Assembly: GCA_035565675.1 (NCBI GenBank)
Contig: DATMSA010000091.1
Span: forward strand, 5,412-69,411
Reading direction: 5' to 3'
Length of the DNA stretch: 64,000 bases
Source: Capillimicrobium sp035565675
GTDB lineage: Bacteria > Actinomycetota > Thermoleophilia > Solirubrobacterales > Solirubrobacteraceae
Below the pieces are notes generated by a model that saw only the letters and a program-made list of their open reading frames with translations, searched no databases and was not told the DNA's origin. Position 1 is the first letter of the stretch. Every line of letters begins with the position of its first letter. A program made the translations under genes and the position numbers. Below, one piece after another: positions 36,355 through 47,800 of the stretch.

Positions 36355-37490
36355 TGACGATGATCCGCACGATGCGGATGCGGGGCCGACTGGCGACGAT
36401 CGCCGCCGCCGGGGCGATGGCGACCGGGCTGGCGGCGTGCGGCTCGGAGATCGAGGAGCCGACCACGAGCGCCGGGGCGGCCACCGCCGCGGCCGAGACC
36501 GAGGCGCCGGCCACCGAGAAGGGGACGCTGACGATCTCCAACTGGGACGCCTACACCCCCGAGGGGCTGATCCCCGCCTTCGAGAAGGAGACGGGCATCA
36601 AGGTCAAGATGGCCAAGCACGCCACCAACGAGGAGATCATGGGCAAGCTGGACGCCGCCGACGGCGGCGGCTACGACCTCGTGTTCGTCTCCGGCCCGTT
36701 CGCGCAGGCGCTGCACAAGCGCGGCTGGGCGGCGCCGATCGACGAGTCGAAGGTGCCCAACCTCAAGAACCTCTACCCGGAGGCGACCGAGCTCGGCTAC
36801 GACCCCGGCAACCAGTACTCGGTCCCCTACACGTGGGGCACGACCGGCCTCTGCTACCGCTCCGACCTCGTCTCCGAGAAGCCGGATTCGTGGAACGACC
36901 TGCTCGACCCGGCCGACGACGTGAAGGGCAAGACGACGATGCTCGCGACCGACCGGTGGCTGCTGCTGCCGGCGCTCAAGCAGCTCGGCTACAGCGCCAA
37001 CACGACCGACGAGGGCGAGCTCGAGGAGGCGCGCGACCTGCTGCTGAAGACCAAGGACACGCTCCTGGCCTACGACGACACGACGTTCTACTCCAAGCTC
37101 GTCTCCGGCGAGGCGTCGCTCGTGGAGGCCTGGGACGGGTGGTGCAACTACGGCATCGCCGAGAACGACGACATCGAGTTCGTGGTGCCCGAGGAGGGCT
37201 CCGACCTGTGGGTCGACGCGATGGTCGTGCTCGAGTCCTCCGAGAACAAGGACGCCGCCTACGAGTTCATCAACTGGGTGCTGCGCCCCGACAGCGGCGC
37301 GTCCGTCGTCGAGCTGCTGACCTACAAGGTGCCCAACAAGGCGGCGATGGACGAGCTCGACCCGGCGCTGGTCGAGCAGTTCCCCAACCTCGGCATGGAC
37401 CCGGCCGAGCTGCTGCAGCAGGAGTCGCTGCAGGATCTCGGCGACGGCCAGCCGACGTGGAGCCGCATCGTCACGGAGATCACGAGCTAG
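36354..37490 (+). CDS. potD: PotD-like spermidine/putrescine-binding lipoprotein
   Basis: A 378-residue periplasmic-type binding protein. The signal peptide ends in the lipobox LAAC (Cys about residue 29), so it is a lipoprotein. An acidic/Ala/Thr linker precedes the mature domain TLTISNWDAYTPEGLIPAFEKETGIKV. YDLVFVSGPFAQAL, VPYTWGTTGLCYRSDLV and LVEAWDGW carry the aromatic and acidic residues typical of PotD/PotF cavities. Substrate is inferred as a polyamine from family and partners. ATG 36354 overlaps the glycosyltransferase stop by one base. Confidence 0.9.
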   Translation: MTMIRTMRMRGRLATIAAAGAMATGLAACGSEIEEPTTSAGAATAAAETEAPATEKGTLTISNWDAYTPEGLIPAFEKETGIKVKMAKHATNEEIMGKLDAADGGGYDLVFVSGPFAQALHKRGWAAPIDESKVPNLKNLYPEATELGYDPGNQYSVPYTWGTTGLCYRSDLVSEKPDSWNDLLDPADDVKGKTTMLATDRWLLLPALKQLGYSANTTDEGELEEARDLLLKTKDTLLAYDDTTFYSKLVSGEASLVEAWDGWCNYGIAENDDIEFVVPEEGSDLWVDAMVVLESSENKDAAYEFINWVLRPDSGASVVELLTYKVPNKAAMDELDPALVEQFPNLGMDPAELLQQESLQDLGDGQPTWSRIVTEITS

Positions 37491-37508
37491 CGCTCGACCG
37501 AGCATCCG

Positions 37509-38378
37509 ATGAGGAGCGCCCGGCAGATCGCCCGGCGCGGCCTGCAGCTCGGTCCCGCCCTCACGTGGTGGACCGTGCTGCTGGTCGTGCCCGTGGGCCT
37601 GATCCTCGCCTACTCGCTGTTCCGGCGAGGGACCTACGGCGGGGTGGTCTACGAGTTCACGCTCGAGAACTTCGAGCGCGTCGTCGACCCGATCTACCTG
37701 AAGGTCCTGTGGTTCTCGGTGCGCGTCGCGCTCGAGGCGACGGTCGTGGCGCTCCTCGTCGGGTACCCGACCGCGTGGTTCATCGCCACGCGGCCCAAGC
37801 GCTGGCGGACGTTCCTGCTGGTGCTGGTCGTCCTGCCGTTCTGGACCTCCCTGCTGATCCGCACGTACGCGTGGATGGTGCTGCTCAACGACGAGGGCCT
37901 GATCAACAACACGCTGGAGTCGCTCGGGCTGATCGGCTCGCCGCTGAGCCTCCTCTACAACGAGTTCGCGATCGTCCTGGGCCTCGTCTACGGCTACCTG
38001 CCGCTGATGGTCCTGCCGCTGTACGCGGCGATCGAGCGGCTCGGCCCCGACCTGCGCGAGGCGGCGCAGGACCTCGGCGCCAGCGGCTGGCGGGCGTTCC
38101 TGACCGTGACGCTCCCGCTCACCCGCTCGGGCGTGTGGGCCGGCTGCCTGTTCGTCTTCGTGCCGTCGCTGGGGAACTTCATCGTCCCCGACCTGCTGGG
38201 CGGCGGGCGCAGCCAGATGATCGGCAACCTCATCCAGGTCCAGTTCCTGAAGGCGCGCGACTGGCCGTTCGGCGCGACGGTGGCGCTGGCGGTGATCGCG
38301 CTGATGACCGTGGTGCTGCTCATCCAGGCGTGGATGAACGCGCGCGACCGTCGCGAGGAGGTGCCCGGTGCGGTCTGA
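37509..38378 (+). CDS. potB: Polyamine ABC transporter permease, PotB-like
   Basis: A 289-residue inner-membrane permease with six predicted spans. The EAA loop that contacts the ATPase reads REAAQDLGASGWRAFLTVTLPLTRSG. PFWTSLLIRTYAW is characteristic of PotB/PotH. It starts 19 bases after the binding-protein gene and overlaps potC by 11 bases, so subunit synthesis is coupled. Confidence 0.93.
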   Translation: MRSARQIARRGLQLGPALTWWTVLLVVPVGLILAYSLFRRGTYGGVVYEFTLENFERVVDPIYLKVLWFSVRVALEATVVALLVGYPTAWFIATRPKRWRTFLLVLVVLPFWTSLLIRTYAWMVLLNDEGLINNTLESLGLIGSPLSLLYNEFAIVLGLVYGYLPLMVLPLYAAIERLGPDLREAAQDLGASGWRAFLTVTLPLTRSGVWAGCLFVFVPSLGNFIVPDLLGGGRSQMIGNLIQVQFLKARDWPFGATVALAVIALMTVVLLIQAWMNARDRREEVPGAV

Positions 38379-39158
38379 CGGCGGGCGCCACTGGGCCAGC
38401 GGGGCCGTGTTCCTCGCCACGGTCGCGTTCCTGTACCTGCCGATCGCGGTGCTGATCGGGCTGTCGTTCAACGCCAGCGGCCTGCCGACGTCGTGGGGCG
38501 GGTTCACGACCGGCTGGTACGACCGGCTCTTCGCCAACGACGAGATCCTCAGCGCGTTTCGCAACACGCTGATCGTCGCGGTGTGCGCGACCGCGATCTC
38601 GGTGGTCATCGGCACGCTGCTGGCGTTCGGGCTGGAGCGCACGGTCCGCTCGCGGGCGCTCGACGCCGGGTCGTTCGTGCCGATGGTGATCCCCGACATC
38701 GTCCTGGCGATCGCCCTGCTGAGCTTCTACAACCTCGTCTTCACGCAGTGGATGGGCGTGCGGCTCGGCCTGTGGTCGGTGATCCTCGGCCACGCCGTGT
38801 TCGGGATCGCGTTCGTGTCGGCGATCGTGCGCACGCGCCTGCGCCACTTCGACGACTCCACCGTCGAGGCGTCGCTGGACCTGGGCGCCACCGAGCTGCA
38901 GACCTTCCGCCACGTGACGCTGCCGCAGATCGCGCCGGGCGTGATCGCCGGCGCGCTCGTCGCGTTCACGCTCTCGCTGGACGAGTTCGTGATCGCGTTC
39001 TTCACCGCCGGGACCGAGGTGACCTTCCCGATCCAGGTCTACTCGATGGTCCGCTTCGGCGTGACCCCGGAGATCAACGCCGCCGCCACGATCGTCGTCG
39101 GCTTCAGCCTCGTGCTGATGCTCGTCGCGGTCCGCCTGCGCGGCCAGGAGGACACCGC

Positions 39159-39162
<4 letters not shown>
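38368..39162 (+). CDS. potC: Polyamine ABC transporter permease, PotC-like
   Basis: A 264-residue second permease, six spans. The EAA motif is VEASLDLGATELQTFRHVTLPQIAPG; SLDEFVIAFFTAGTEVTFPIQVYSM is typical of PotC/PotI. GTG 38368 follows an excellent GAGGAGG Shine-Dalgarno within the end of potB. Its stop overlaps the potA start (ATGA). Forms the heterodimeric channel with PotB. Confidence 0.93.
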
Positions 39163-40146
<984 letters not shown>

Positions 40147-40154
<8 letters not shown>

Positions 40155-41559
40155 GCGCACGCTGGTGAACCCGGCGACCGGCGCCGAGATCGCGGTGCTC
40201 GCCGACTCCACGCCCGCCGAGGTCGACGCGGCCGTCGCCGCTGCGCGCGGCGCGCTGGGCGAGTGGGGCGGCGCGACGCCGGGCGAGCGCGCCGCGGTGC
40301 TCCTGCGCTGGGCCGACCTGATCGAGCGCGACGCCGACGCGCTGTGCGCGCTGGAGGTCGAGGAGACCGGCAAGCCCATGGTCGTCGCACGCGACGGCGA
40401 GCTGCCCTTCGCGGTCGACAACGTCCGCTTCTTCGCCGGCGCGGCCCGGTCGCTGGCGGGCACGGGCGCGGGCCGCTTCTCGGCCGGGTACACGTCGATG
40501 CTGACGCGCCGCCCGGCCGGCGTCGTCGGCGCCATCGCCCCCTGGAACTTCCCGCTGATCATGGCGGTCTGGAAGCTCGGCCCCGCGCTGGCGGCCGGCT
40601 GCAGCGTCGTGATCAAGCCGGCGCCGGCGACGCCCCGGTCGACGCTGCGGCTGGTCGAGCTGCTGGCCGAGGCGGGGCTGCCCGACGGCGCCGCCGCGTG
40701 CGTGCTCGGCGACGGCGACGTCGGCGGCGCGCTCGTCGAGCACCCCGACGTGGCGATGATCTCGCTGACCGGCTCCACCGAGACCGGCCGCCGGATCATG
40801 GCCGGCGCCGCGCCGACGCTGAAGCGCCTGCACCTGGAGCTGGGCGGCAAGGCGCCGGTGCTGGTGTTCGACGACGCCGACCTGGACGCCGCCGCGGCCG
40901 GCGCGGCGCTGGGCGCGACGTACAACACCGGGCAGGACTGCACGGCGGCCACGCGCGTGTACGTGCAGCGCGCCGTCCACGAGCCGATGGTCGAGGCGCT
41001 GCGCGAGGCGCTGCGGTCGATCCGGGTCGGCGACCCGCACGACGCCGGCACCGACATCGGCCCGCTCATCGCCGCCGGCCATCGCGACCGCGTCCACGGC
41101 TTCGTCGCGCGCGCGGCCGCCGCCGGCGCGCGCGTCGTCACGGGCGGCGAGGTGCCCGACGGCCCCGGCGCCTTCTATCCCCCCACGCTGGTGACCGGCG
41201 CCGACCAGCGCTCGGAGATCGTGCAGGGCGAGGTGTTCGGCCCCGTCCTCGTGGTCCTCCCGTTCGACGACGAGGCCGACGCGGTGCGGCTGGCCAACGA
41301 CGTCGACTACGGGCTGGCCGCGTCGGTGTGGACGCGCGACGTCGGCCGGGCGCTGCGGATCGGCCCCGCGCTCGAGTTCGGCGTCGTGTGGGTGAACGAC
41401 CACCTGCCGATCGCCTCCGAGGCGCCGCACGGCGGGCTGAAGCAGTCGGGCTTCGGCAAGGACATGTCGCAGGAGGCGGTGCTCGAGTACTCGGTCACGC
41501 AGCACCTGATGGTCAAGCACGCCGAGCCGACCCCCCGCGACGGGTTCCGGCCCGCATGA
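40147..41559 (+). CDS. Aldehyde dehydrogenase, gamma-aminobutyraldehyde type
   Basis: A 470-residue NAD-dependent aldehyde dehydrogenase. Cofactor segment APWNFPLIMAVWKLGPALAAGCSVVIKPAPATP, catalytic Glu in LELGGKAPVL and catalytic Cys in YNTGQDCTAATRVYVQ. The GQDCTA context resembles PatD/PuuC-like aminobutyraldehyde dehydrogenases, and the polyamine-transport neighbours support oxidation of an aminoaldehyde. GTG start inside the end of potA; the stop overlaps the next ATG. Exact substrate is inferred. Confidence 0.88.
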
Positions 41560-43055
41560 CCGACGTCGCCGGACGGCCGGCCGCCGGGCCCCGCGACGGC
41601 GCCGGCCGCGCGGACCTGCCGCGGGTGGGGCCCGTGTTCTGGCTCGAGCAGGCCCTCGCGGCCGAGGACGGCGAGCGCGCCTGCCCGCCCCTGACCGGCA
41701 CGGTGCGCGCCGATGTGTGCGTCGTCGGCGGCGGCTTCGTGGGCCTGTGGACGGCGCTGGAGCTCACCGAGCTCGCGCCCGACGCGCGGGTCGTGCTGAT
41801 CGACGCCCAGGGCTGCGGCTTCGGGGCGAGCGGCCGCAACGGCGGCTGGGCGACGAGCTGGTACGACGAGCTGCAGGACCTCGTCGCGCGCTTCGGGCCC
41901 GAGCAGGCCGCGTGGCTGGCGCGGGAGTCGTCGGCGGCGATCGACCGCATCGAGGCGTTCACGCAGGCCGAGGACGTCGACGCCCATCTGCGGCGCGCGG
42001 GCACGCTGTGGGCGGCGTCGTCGCACGCGCAGGACGGCGCCTGGCGGGCGCCGCTGGCGGCGGCGCGCGCGCTGGGCCTGGACGGCGTGCTGCGCCCGGT
42101 CGACGCGGCGCAGGTGCGCGCGCGCACGGGCGCGGCGGTGCTGGGCGACGGCGCGTTCCTGCCCGACGGCGCGGCCGTCCAGCCGGCGCTGCTGGCGCGG
42201 GGGCTGCGGCGGGTCCTGCTGCGCCGCGGCGTGGAGATCCACGAGGGCACGCCGATGCTGGCCCTCGAGCACGGCCGGACGCCGGCCGTGGTGACGCCGG
42301 CGGGGCGCGTGGAGGCCGGCGCGGTCGTGCTCGGGCTCGGCGCGTGGGCGGCGCGCCTGCGGGAGCTGCGCCGCGCGGTGGTGCCGATCGGCAGCCACAT
42401 CGTCCTCACGGAGCCGATCCCCGAGCTCGTCGCCGAGCTGGGCTGGACCGGCGGCGAGCTCCTCGGCGACGCGCGCCTGATGGTCCACTACGCGCAGGTC
42501 ACGCGCGACGGCCGCATCGCCTTCGGGCGCGGCGGCGGGGCGGTCGGCCCGCTCGGGCGCGTGGTGCCGGCCCACACGGTCGACCCGCGGGCGGCCGCGC
42601 AGGTCGCGGCCTCGCTGCGCCGCTGGTTCCCGGCGCTGGAGCGCGTGCGGCTGACGCACGCCTGGGGCGGCGCGGTCGACCGGGCGCCGGGCCACCTGCC
42701 GTTCGTCGGCGCGCTCGGCGACCACGGCAACGTCCACTACGCGACCGGGTTCTCGGGCAACGGCGTCGCGCCCAGCGCGTTCGTCTCCCGGATCCTCGGC
42801 CGGCTCGCGCTCGGGGTGCGCGACGCGTACACCACCTGCGCGCTCGTGTCCGGGCCGCCCGGCTACCTGCCGCCCGAGCCGCTGCGCTCGGCGGGCGCGC
42901 TGGCGGTGCGGGCCGCGGTCGAGCGGGCCGAGGCCGCCGAGGAGCGCGGCGAGCGCGCGGGCCGGCTGGCGAGCGCGCTGCGCCCGCTCGTCTGGTACAC
43001 GCTGCCGCGCGCCGTCGAGCCGCGCATGTGGAGGCGCCGCCGGCCGCAGCGATGA
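41556..43055 (+). CDS. FAD-dependent amine oxidoreductase (PuuB/DAO-like)
   Basis: A 499-residue flavoprotein of the DAO family. The FAD-binding Rossmann motif is VCVVGGGFVGLWTALELTE. It is followed by GCGFGASGRNGGWATSWYDEL, the signature of gamma-glutamylputrescine oxidase-like enzymes, and a C-terminal HAWGGAVDRAPGHLPFVGAL with GFSGNGVAPS. It would generate the aldehyde used by the coupled dehydrogenase. A long Ala/Arg-rich C-terminal tail after about residue 440 is unusual. Last gene of the tightly coupled operon. Confidence 0.88.
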   Translation: MTDVAGRPAAGPRDGAGRADLPRVGPVFWLEQALAAEDGERACPPLTGTVRADVCVVGGGFVGLWTALELTELAPDARVVLIDAQGCGFGASGRNGGWATSWYDELQDLVARFGPEQAAWLARESSAAIDRIEAFTQAEDVDAHLRRAGTLWAASSHAQDGAWRAPLAAARALGLDGVLRPVDAAQVRARTGAAVLGDGAFLPDGAAVQPALLARGLRRVLLRRGVEIHEGTPMLALEHGRTPAVVTPAGRVEAGAVVLGLGAWAARLRELRRAVVPIGSHIVLTEPIPELVAELGWTGGELLGDARLMVHYAQVTRDGRIAFGRGGGAVGPLGRVVPAHTVDPRAAAQVAASLRRWFPALERVRLTHAWGGAVDRAPGHLPFVGALGDHGNVHYATGFSGNGVAPSAFVSRILGRLALGVRDAYTTCALVSGPPGYLPPEPLRSAGALAVRAAVERAEAAEERGERAGRLASALRPLVWYTLPRAVEPRMWRRRRPQR

Positions 43056-43084
43056 GTTCCGGGCCGCGCCGCGGTCCCCCCTGC

Positions 43085-43522
43085 ATGAGCGCAGACGAGA
43101 TCCGCGACCCGCTGCCGGCCTACGACGTGTTCGTCGGGACCTGGGAGACCGAGGCGACGCATCCCGCGACGCCCGGGGTGGTGGTCCGGGGCGAGGCGAC
43201 GTTCGAATGGCTGGAGGGCAGGCGGTTCCTGATCCAGCGGGCCCGCAACGACCATCCGGACTTCCCCGACTCGCTGGCGATCATCGGGGAGGGCGACGAC
43301 GGGCGGCTGCGGCTGGACTACTACGACTCGCGCGGCGTGCGGCGCGTGTACGGCGTCGCGTTCGACGGCGGGGAGCTGCGCATGTGGCGCGACGCGCCCG
43401 GCTTCGCGCAGCGGTTCGCCGGGCCGCTGCGCGGCGACGCGATCGAGGGGGTGTGGGAGCTGTGCTGCGACGGGACGACCTGGAGCGACGACCTGCGGAT
43501 CACCTACCGGCGGCGGCGATGA
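43085..43522 (+). CDS. DUF1579-like beta-barrel protein
   Basis: A 145-residue protein with the pattern FVGTWETEATHPATPGVVVRGEATFEWLEGRRFLIQRA...DYYDSRGVRRVYGVAFDGGELRMWRDAPGF, typical of small lipocalin-like DUF1579-type proteins. Function unknown. ATG 43085 matches the conserved start; ATG 43052, which overlaps the upstream stop, would add 11 residues. It overlaps the next gene by four bases. Confidence 0.78.
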   Translation: MSADEIRDPLPAYDVFVGTWETEATHPATPGVVVRGEATFEWLEGRRFLIQRARNDHPDFPDSLAIIGEGDDGRLRLDYYDSRGVRRVYGVAFDGGELRMWRDAPGFAQRFAGPLRGDAIEGVWELCCDGTTWSDDLRITYRRRR

Positions 43523-43914
43523 CCACCGCCGCTGGCACCATCACGCGCATGGACGCCGACGCGCTGCGCGACTGCTGCCTGGCCTTCGCCGGGGCCGTCG
43601 AGGAGTTCCCGTTCAACGCGGAGACCTCGGTGTTCAAGGTCGCCGGCAAGATGTTCGCGCTCAGCGCGCTGGATCGGGAGCCGCTGGCGGTGAGCGTCAA
43701 GTGCGAGCCCGGGCTGGCCGTCGCGCTGCGCGCCAGCTACGACGCGATCCGTCCCGGCTACCACCTCAACAAGCGCCACTGGAACACGATCACGCTCGAC
43801 GGCAGCCTCGACGACCAGATGGTCTGCGACCTGATCGAGGACTCCTACGACCTCGTGGTGAGCGCGCTGCCCCGGCGCACGCGCCAGGCGCTGCGCTGGC
43901 AGCCGGAGATGTGA
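43519..43914 (+). CDS. MmcQ/YjbR family protein
   Basis: A 131-residue protein of the MmcQ/YjbR (CyaY-fold, DNA-binding-like) family. Evidence: GAVEEFPFNAETSVFKVAGKMFAL, VSVKCEP and GYHLNKRHWNTITLDGSLDD, with a C-terminal helix SYDLVVSALPRR. Sometimes linked to DNA metabolism but without a fixed role. ATG overlaps the preceding stop, and its TGA overlaps the GTG of the next gene. Confidence 0.9.
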   Translation: MTTAAGTITRMDADALRDCCLAFAGAVEEFPFNAETSVFKVAGKMFALSALDREPLAVSVKCEPGLAVALRASYDAIRPGYHLNKRHWNTITLDGSLDDQMVCDLIEDSYDLVVSALPRRTRQALRWQPEM

Positions 43915-44390
43915 GCGACGCCGGGCTCGTCCTCGTCGGCCTGGCGATCGCGATCGGCATCGCCGGCGTCGTCGTGCCCGTCCTCCCCGGGGCGCTGCTC
44001 GTGTGGGCGGCGATCCTCGTGTGGGCGCTCGCCGAGTCGTCGGCCACCGCGTGGGGCGTGTTCGCGCTGGCGACGGGGGCCGTCGGCGGCGCGCAGGTCG
44101 TCAAGTACCTGGTGCCGGGCCGGCGGCTGCGCGACGCCGGGGTCCCCCGCCGCTCGATGGTCGCCGGCGTCCTGCTGGCGATCGTCGGGTTCTTCGTCGT
44201 CCCCGTCGCCGGCCTGTTCCTCGGCTTCCCGCTGGGCGTCTACCTCGAGGAGCGCCGGCGCCTGCGCGCGCACGCGGCGGCGTGGGCGTCGACGAAGCAC
44301 GCGCTGCGCGCGGTCGGCCTGTCGATCGCGATCGAGCTCGCCGCCGCGCTCGTGGCGGCCACCGCCTGGCTGATCGCCGTGCTCGCCTGA
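43911..44390 (+). CDS. DUF456 family membrane protein
   Basis: A 159-residue membrane protein with a Gly-rich first span pair GLAIAIGIAGVVVPVLPGALLVWAAILVW, diagnostic of DUF456. The GGAQVVKYLVPGRRLRDAGVPRRSMV loop, a third span with GFFVVPVAGLFLGFPLGVYLEER and a last span at the C-terminus follow. Function unknown. GTG start overlaps the preceding TGA. Confidence 0.88.
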   Translation: MSDAGLVLVGLAIAIGIAGVVVPVLPGALLVWAAILVWALAESSATAWGVFALATGAVGGAQVVKYLVPGRRLRDAGVPRRSMVAGVLLAIVGFFVVPVAGLFLGFPLGVYLEERRRLRAHAAAWASTKHALRAVGLSIAIELAAALVAATAWLIAVLA

Positions 44391-44433
44391 GCGCCCGTGG
44401 ACGGCCGCCGCCGCAGCGGCGACGATGTGCGCC

Positions 44434-44850
44434 ATGCCGCAGCGTGCCCACGGTGACCTGCTGGCCGGCGAGGTCGGCGAGCTCGTCGGCGTGCCCGGCA
44501 CGACGATCGGCCAGTGGGCGCGGCGCGGGCTGATCCGCTCCTCGCGCTCGGACGGCGAGCCGCGCCGCTACAGCGTCGAGGACGTCGCCGAGGCGGCGAT
44601 CGTCGCCGAGCTGCTGCAGCGGGGCGTCCCCCACGCCGCGATCCACCGGGCGATCGAGCGCCTCGCCGGAGCCGGGTCGTCGTGGCCGCTCAGCGACGCG
44701 TGGCTGGCCACCACCGAGGACCCGCGGCCGCGGATCGCGCTGCGCGACGACGGCGAGGTGTACCTGCTCGACGCCCGCGGCTGGCAGCGCGTCGCGGTGG
44801 TGCCGCCGCTGCGCGAGGTGCGCCTGCGGCTGCGCCACGTCGCGGCCTAG
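44434..44850 (+). CDS. MerR-like transcriptional regulator
   Basis: A 138-residue regulator. The winged HTH LAGEVGELVGVPGTTIGQWARRGLIRSSRSDGEPRRYSVEDVAEA occupies the N-terminal half, followed by a helix (ELLQRGVPHAAIHRAIERL) and a beta-rich C-terminal part (RIALRDDGEVYLLDARGWQRV) replacing the usual MerR dimer coiled coil. The DNA-binding half resembles MerR/HTH_17 proteins; the ligand is unknown. Start ATG 44434; ATG 44425 is possible. It shares CTAG with the convergent coiled-coil gene. Confidence 0.78.
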   Translation: MPQRAHGDLLAGEVGELVGVPGTTIGQWARRGLIRSSRSDGEPRRYSVEDVAEAAIVAELLQRGVPHAAIHRAIERLAGAGSSWPLSDAWLATTEDPRPRIALRDDGEVYLLDARGWQRVAVVPPLREVRLRLRHVAA

Positions 44851-47800
44851 GCCCCGGGCAGCCCCTGCGCGCGATCGAACCAGCCGTGCAGCAGCGCGAC
44901 CGGATGGCCCTCGCCGGTGAGCAGGATGCGCTCGTCGGCCGGCAGGTGGCAGCGGGCGAGGAACGGCAGGACCGCCTCGCCGCGGATCGCGATCGTCGCG
45001 GCCGGCGGCTCGGCCCGCTCGGCCGGCGGCGGCCCGACCGCGAGCGGCTGCCCCTCGCGGACCTCGACCTCGATCGGATCGCCGTCGGTGACCTCGTACA
45101 CGACGCTGAACCGGTGGCCGCGCGTCCAGTCGGGGTCGACCGCGGCGGCCAGCACCGCGAGCACGAGCTCGGGCGCGGGCTTGGCGCCGCGCTCGAACAG
45201 GCGCGCGAGGTCGGTGGGCGCGCGGCGCGCGCGCAGCAGCGGGCGCAGACGCCGGCGGCGGCCCTCGATGCGCACGCCGGGCAGCTTGCGGCGCGCGCCG
45301 CCGCCGACGAGCGGCGCGAGCGCGGCGGCACTGCCGGACACCCGCACGTCGACCTCGGCGGACCCGGGGACGTTCTCGCGGCTGACCGCGACCCGGTCGC
45401 GATCCACGCCGACCGCGTAGGTGCCGCGCCCGCCGATCGTCAGCGCGTAGCGCACCGGCTTGCGCAGCAGGCCGGCCTGGCCGGGCAGCAGCGCGACGAC
45501 GAGGTCGGCGGCGAGCGCCTCGTCGCGTTCGGCCAGCGCGACGATCGCCGGCGTCAGCCAGCCGGTGAGACGCCGCTCGGACGGGTGCACGAAGCGGGCC
45601 GGGAGCGCGCGCGAGCCGGGCGGCGGTGCGAGCAGGCCGCTGCGCGCCAGCCCGTAGCCGGACGACGGCACGCCGACGCGCCGCGCGGGCTCCGCGGCTG
45701 GCTCGGGTTCGGGAGCGGGCGCGGCCGGGGCGTCCTCCGGCGCGGCGTCCTCGGGCGCGGCGTCCTCGGGCGCGGCGTCCTCGGGCACGGCGTCCTCCGG
45801 CGCGGCGTCCTGCGGCGCGGCGTCCGCGTCGTCCTCCGACGCCCCCGCCTCGTCCTCGCGCTCGACCTTCAGCCGCGCCTCGGCGGCCTCGAGGTCCTGC
45901 ACCAGCCGGCCCGCCTGCTCGCGCAGCGCGGCGGCCTCCTCGGACTCCGCGTGCCGGGCGGCCAGGGCCTCCTGGGCGGCCGCCAGCTCACGGCGCGTCT
46001 GCTCCAGCTCGGTGCGCGCGAGCACGTCGGCGACGAGCGATCCCGTCGTCGCGGACGCCCCGCGCTCGCGCTCCGCGGCGAGCTCGGCCTCAACGACCTC
46101 GCGCGCCATCCGCTCCTCGTCGAGTCGCGCGCGCAGCGTCGCGACCTCGGCGTCGATGCGGTCGGCCAGCTCGGCGAGCCGGCGGTCGAAGCCCTCGCGC
46201 AGCGTGCCGGCCGCCTCGCGCACGTCGGCGACCAGCGCGCCCAGCGCCGCGTCGCGCTCGGCCTCGCCCTCGGCGGCCGCTCGCAGGCGCTCCGCGTCGG
46301 CCTCGGCCGCCGCCAGCGCGGCGGCGAGGCGCCCGCGCTCGGCCTCGGCCTCGGCCAGCGCCGCGGCCAGCCGCTCGCGCTCGTCGGCCGCCCGGTCGAG
46401 GTCGGCGGCGATCTCCAGCTTCACGGTCTCGGCGGCGGCGTGCGCGGCGTCGCGCTCGGCCAGCGCCGCGTCGCGCTCCGCGAGCGCCGCGTCGCGGTCG
46501 CGCTCGGCCTCGGCCAGCCGCGCCTCGAGCTGCGCGCCCGCCGCGGCGAGCCGCTCGCGCAGCGGCGCCGCGAGCGCCTCGATCTCGGCGACCTGCGCCT
46601 CGAACGCGCGCCGCTCCTGGGCGATGCGCGCCGACAGGCCGGCCTCGAGCTCGGCGACCTCGCGGCCGAAGCGCTCGCGCAGCCGATCCAACTCCACGTT
46701 CAGCGCGGCCTCGGCCTCGTAGCGCCGCCGGCGCTCCTCCTCCAGGCGGCCCTGCAGCTCGGTCGCCTCGCGGCGGACCAGCGCCACGGTCTCCTCGGCC
46801 TCGCGCAGCGCCGCGGCGCCCGCCTGCTGCGCGGCCCGCGCGCCGTCGAGCTCGGCCTGCGACCGGGCCAGGTCGCCGCGCAGCCGCTCCAGCTCCGCGG
46901 TGCGCACCGCCAGCTCGCCCTGCGCCTCGCGCAGCGCCGCCCGCGCCACCTGGTCGTCGCCAGCGCGCTCGCGCACGTCGGACAGCGTCCGGCGCACCTC
47001 GTCGAGCTCGGCCTGCAGCGCCGTGCGCCGCTCCAGCTCGCGCTCGAGCTGCGCGACGGTCGCCTCGACGTCGGCCACGCGCTCGCCCTGGCGGGCCAGC
47101 CGCGACTCCGCCTCCGCCCGCGCCTCGCGCTCGCGCTCCAGCCGGCGCGCCAGGTCCTCCGCCTCGCCGGCGAGCCGGTCGAGCTCCTCGCGGGCCCGCG
47201 CCTCGCCCGCGCGCTCGGCCGCCGCCCGGGCCGCCGCCGCGGCCTGCTGGGCCTCGGCCGCCTCGCGGCGGATCGCGTCCATCTCCGCGCCCAGCGCCTC
47301 GGCGTGCTCCTCGGCCGCCCGCGCCCGCGCCTCGAGCCGCTCGCGCTCCCGGCGCACCGACGCGCGGATCGCGTCGCGCTCGCCCTCGGCCTCGACGCGC
47401 ACACGCCGCTCGGCCTCCTCGCGCTGCTCGGCCGCGCGCAGCCGGGCGGTCGCCTGGTCGCGCTCGGCCAGCGCGGAGCGCAGCCGCGCCTCGAGGTGGT
47501 CGAGCTGGGTCTCGAGCGTCGCCGCCGTCGCCTCGGCCGCCTGCGCGCGGCGCACGAGCGCCTCGCCGGCCTGCCCCTCGCGGGCGGCCCGGCGCTGGGC
47601 CAGCACCGCGGGATCGACGACCGTCGCCGGCGGCGGCGCGAGCCGCTCGTCGGCCGGGCCCGGCGACGCCGCCGGCAGCGGCACCCGGCGGTCGCCGAAC
47701 GCCAGCGCCAGGCTCGCCGACAGGCGCGACCGCAGCTCCACCGGCACGGCGAACGAGCCGCGCCACGACCCGGCCTCGGTCAGGCCGGCGGCCGTGAGCG

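Noticed and set aside
45731..45820. CRISPR-like regularly spaced repeats
   Set aside because: Units are contiguous 15-mers in frame with no spacers, encoding a protein linker.
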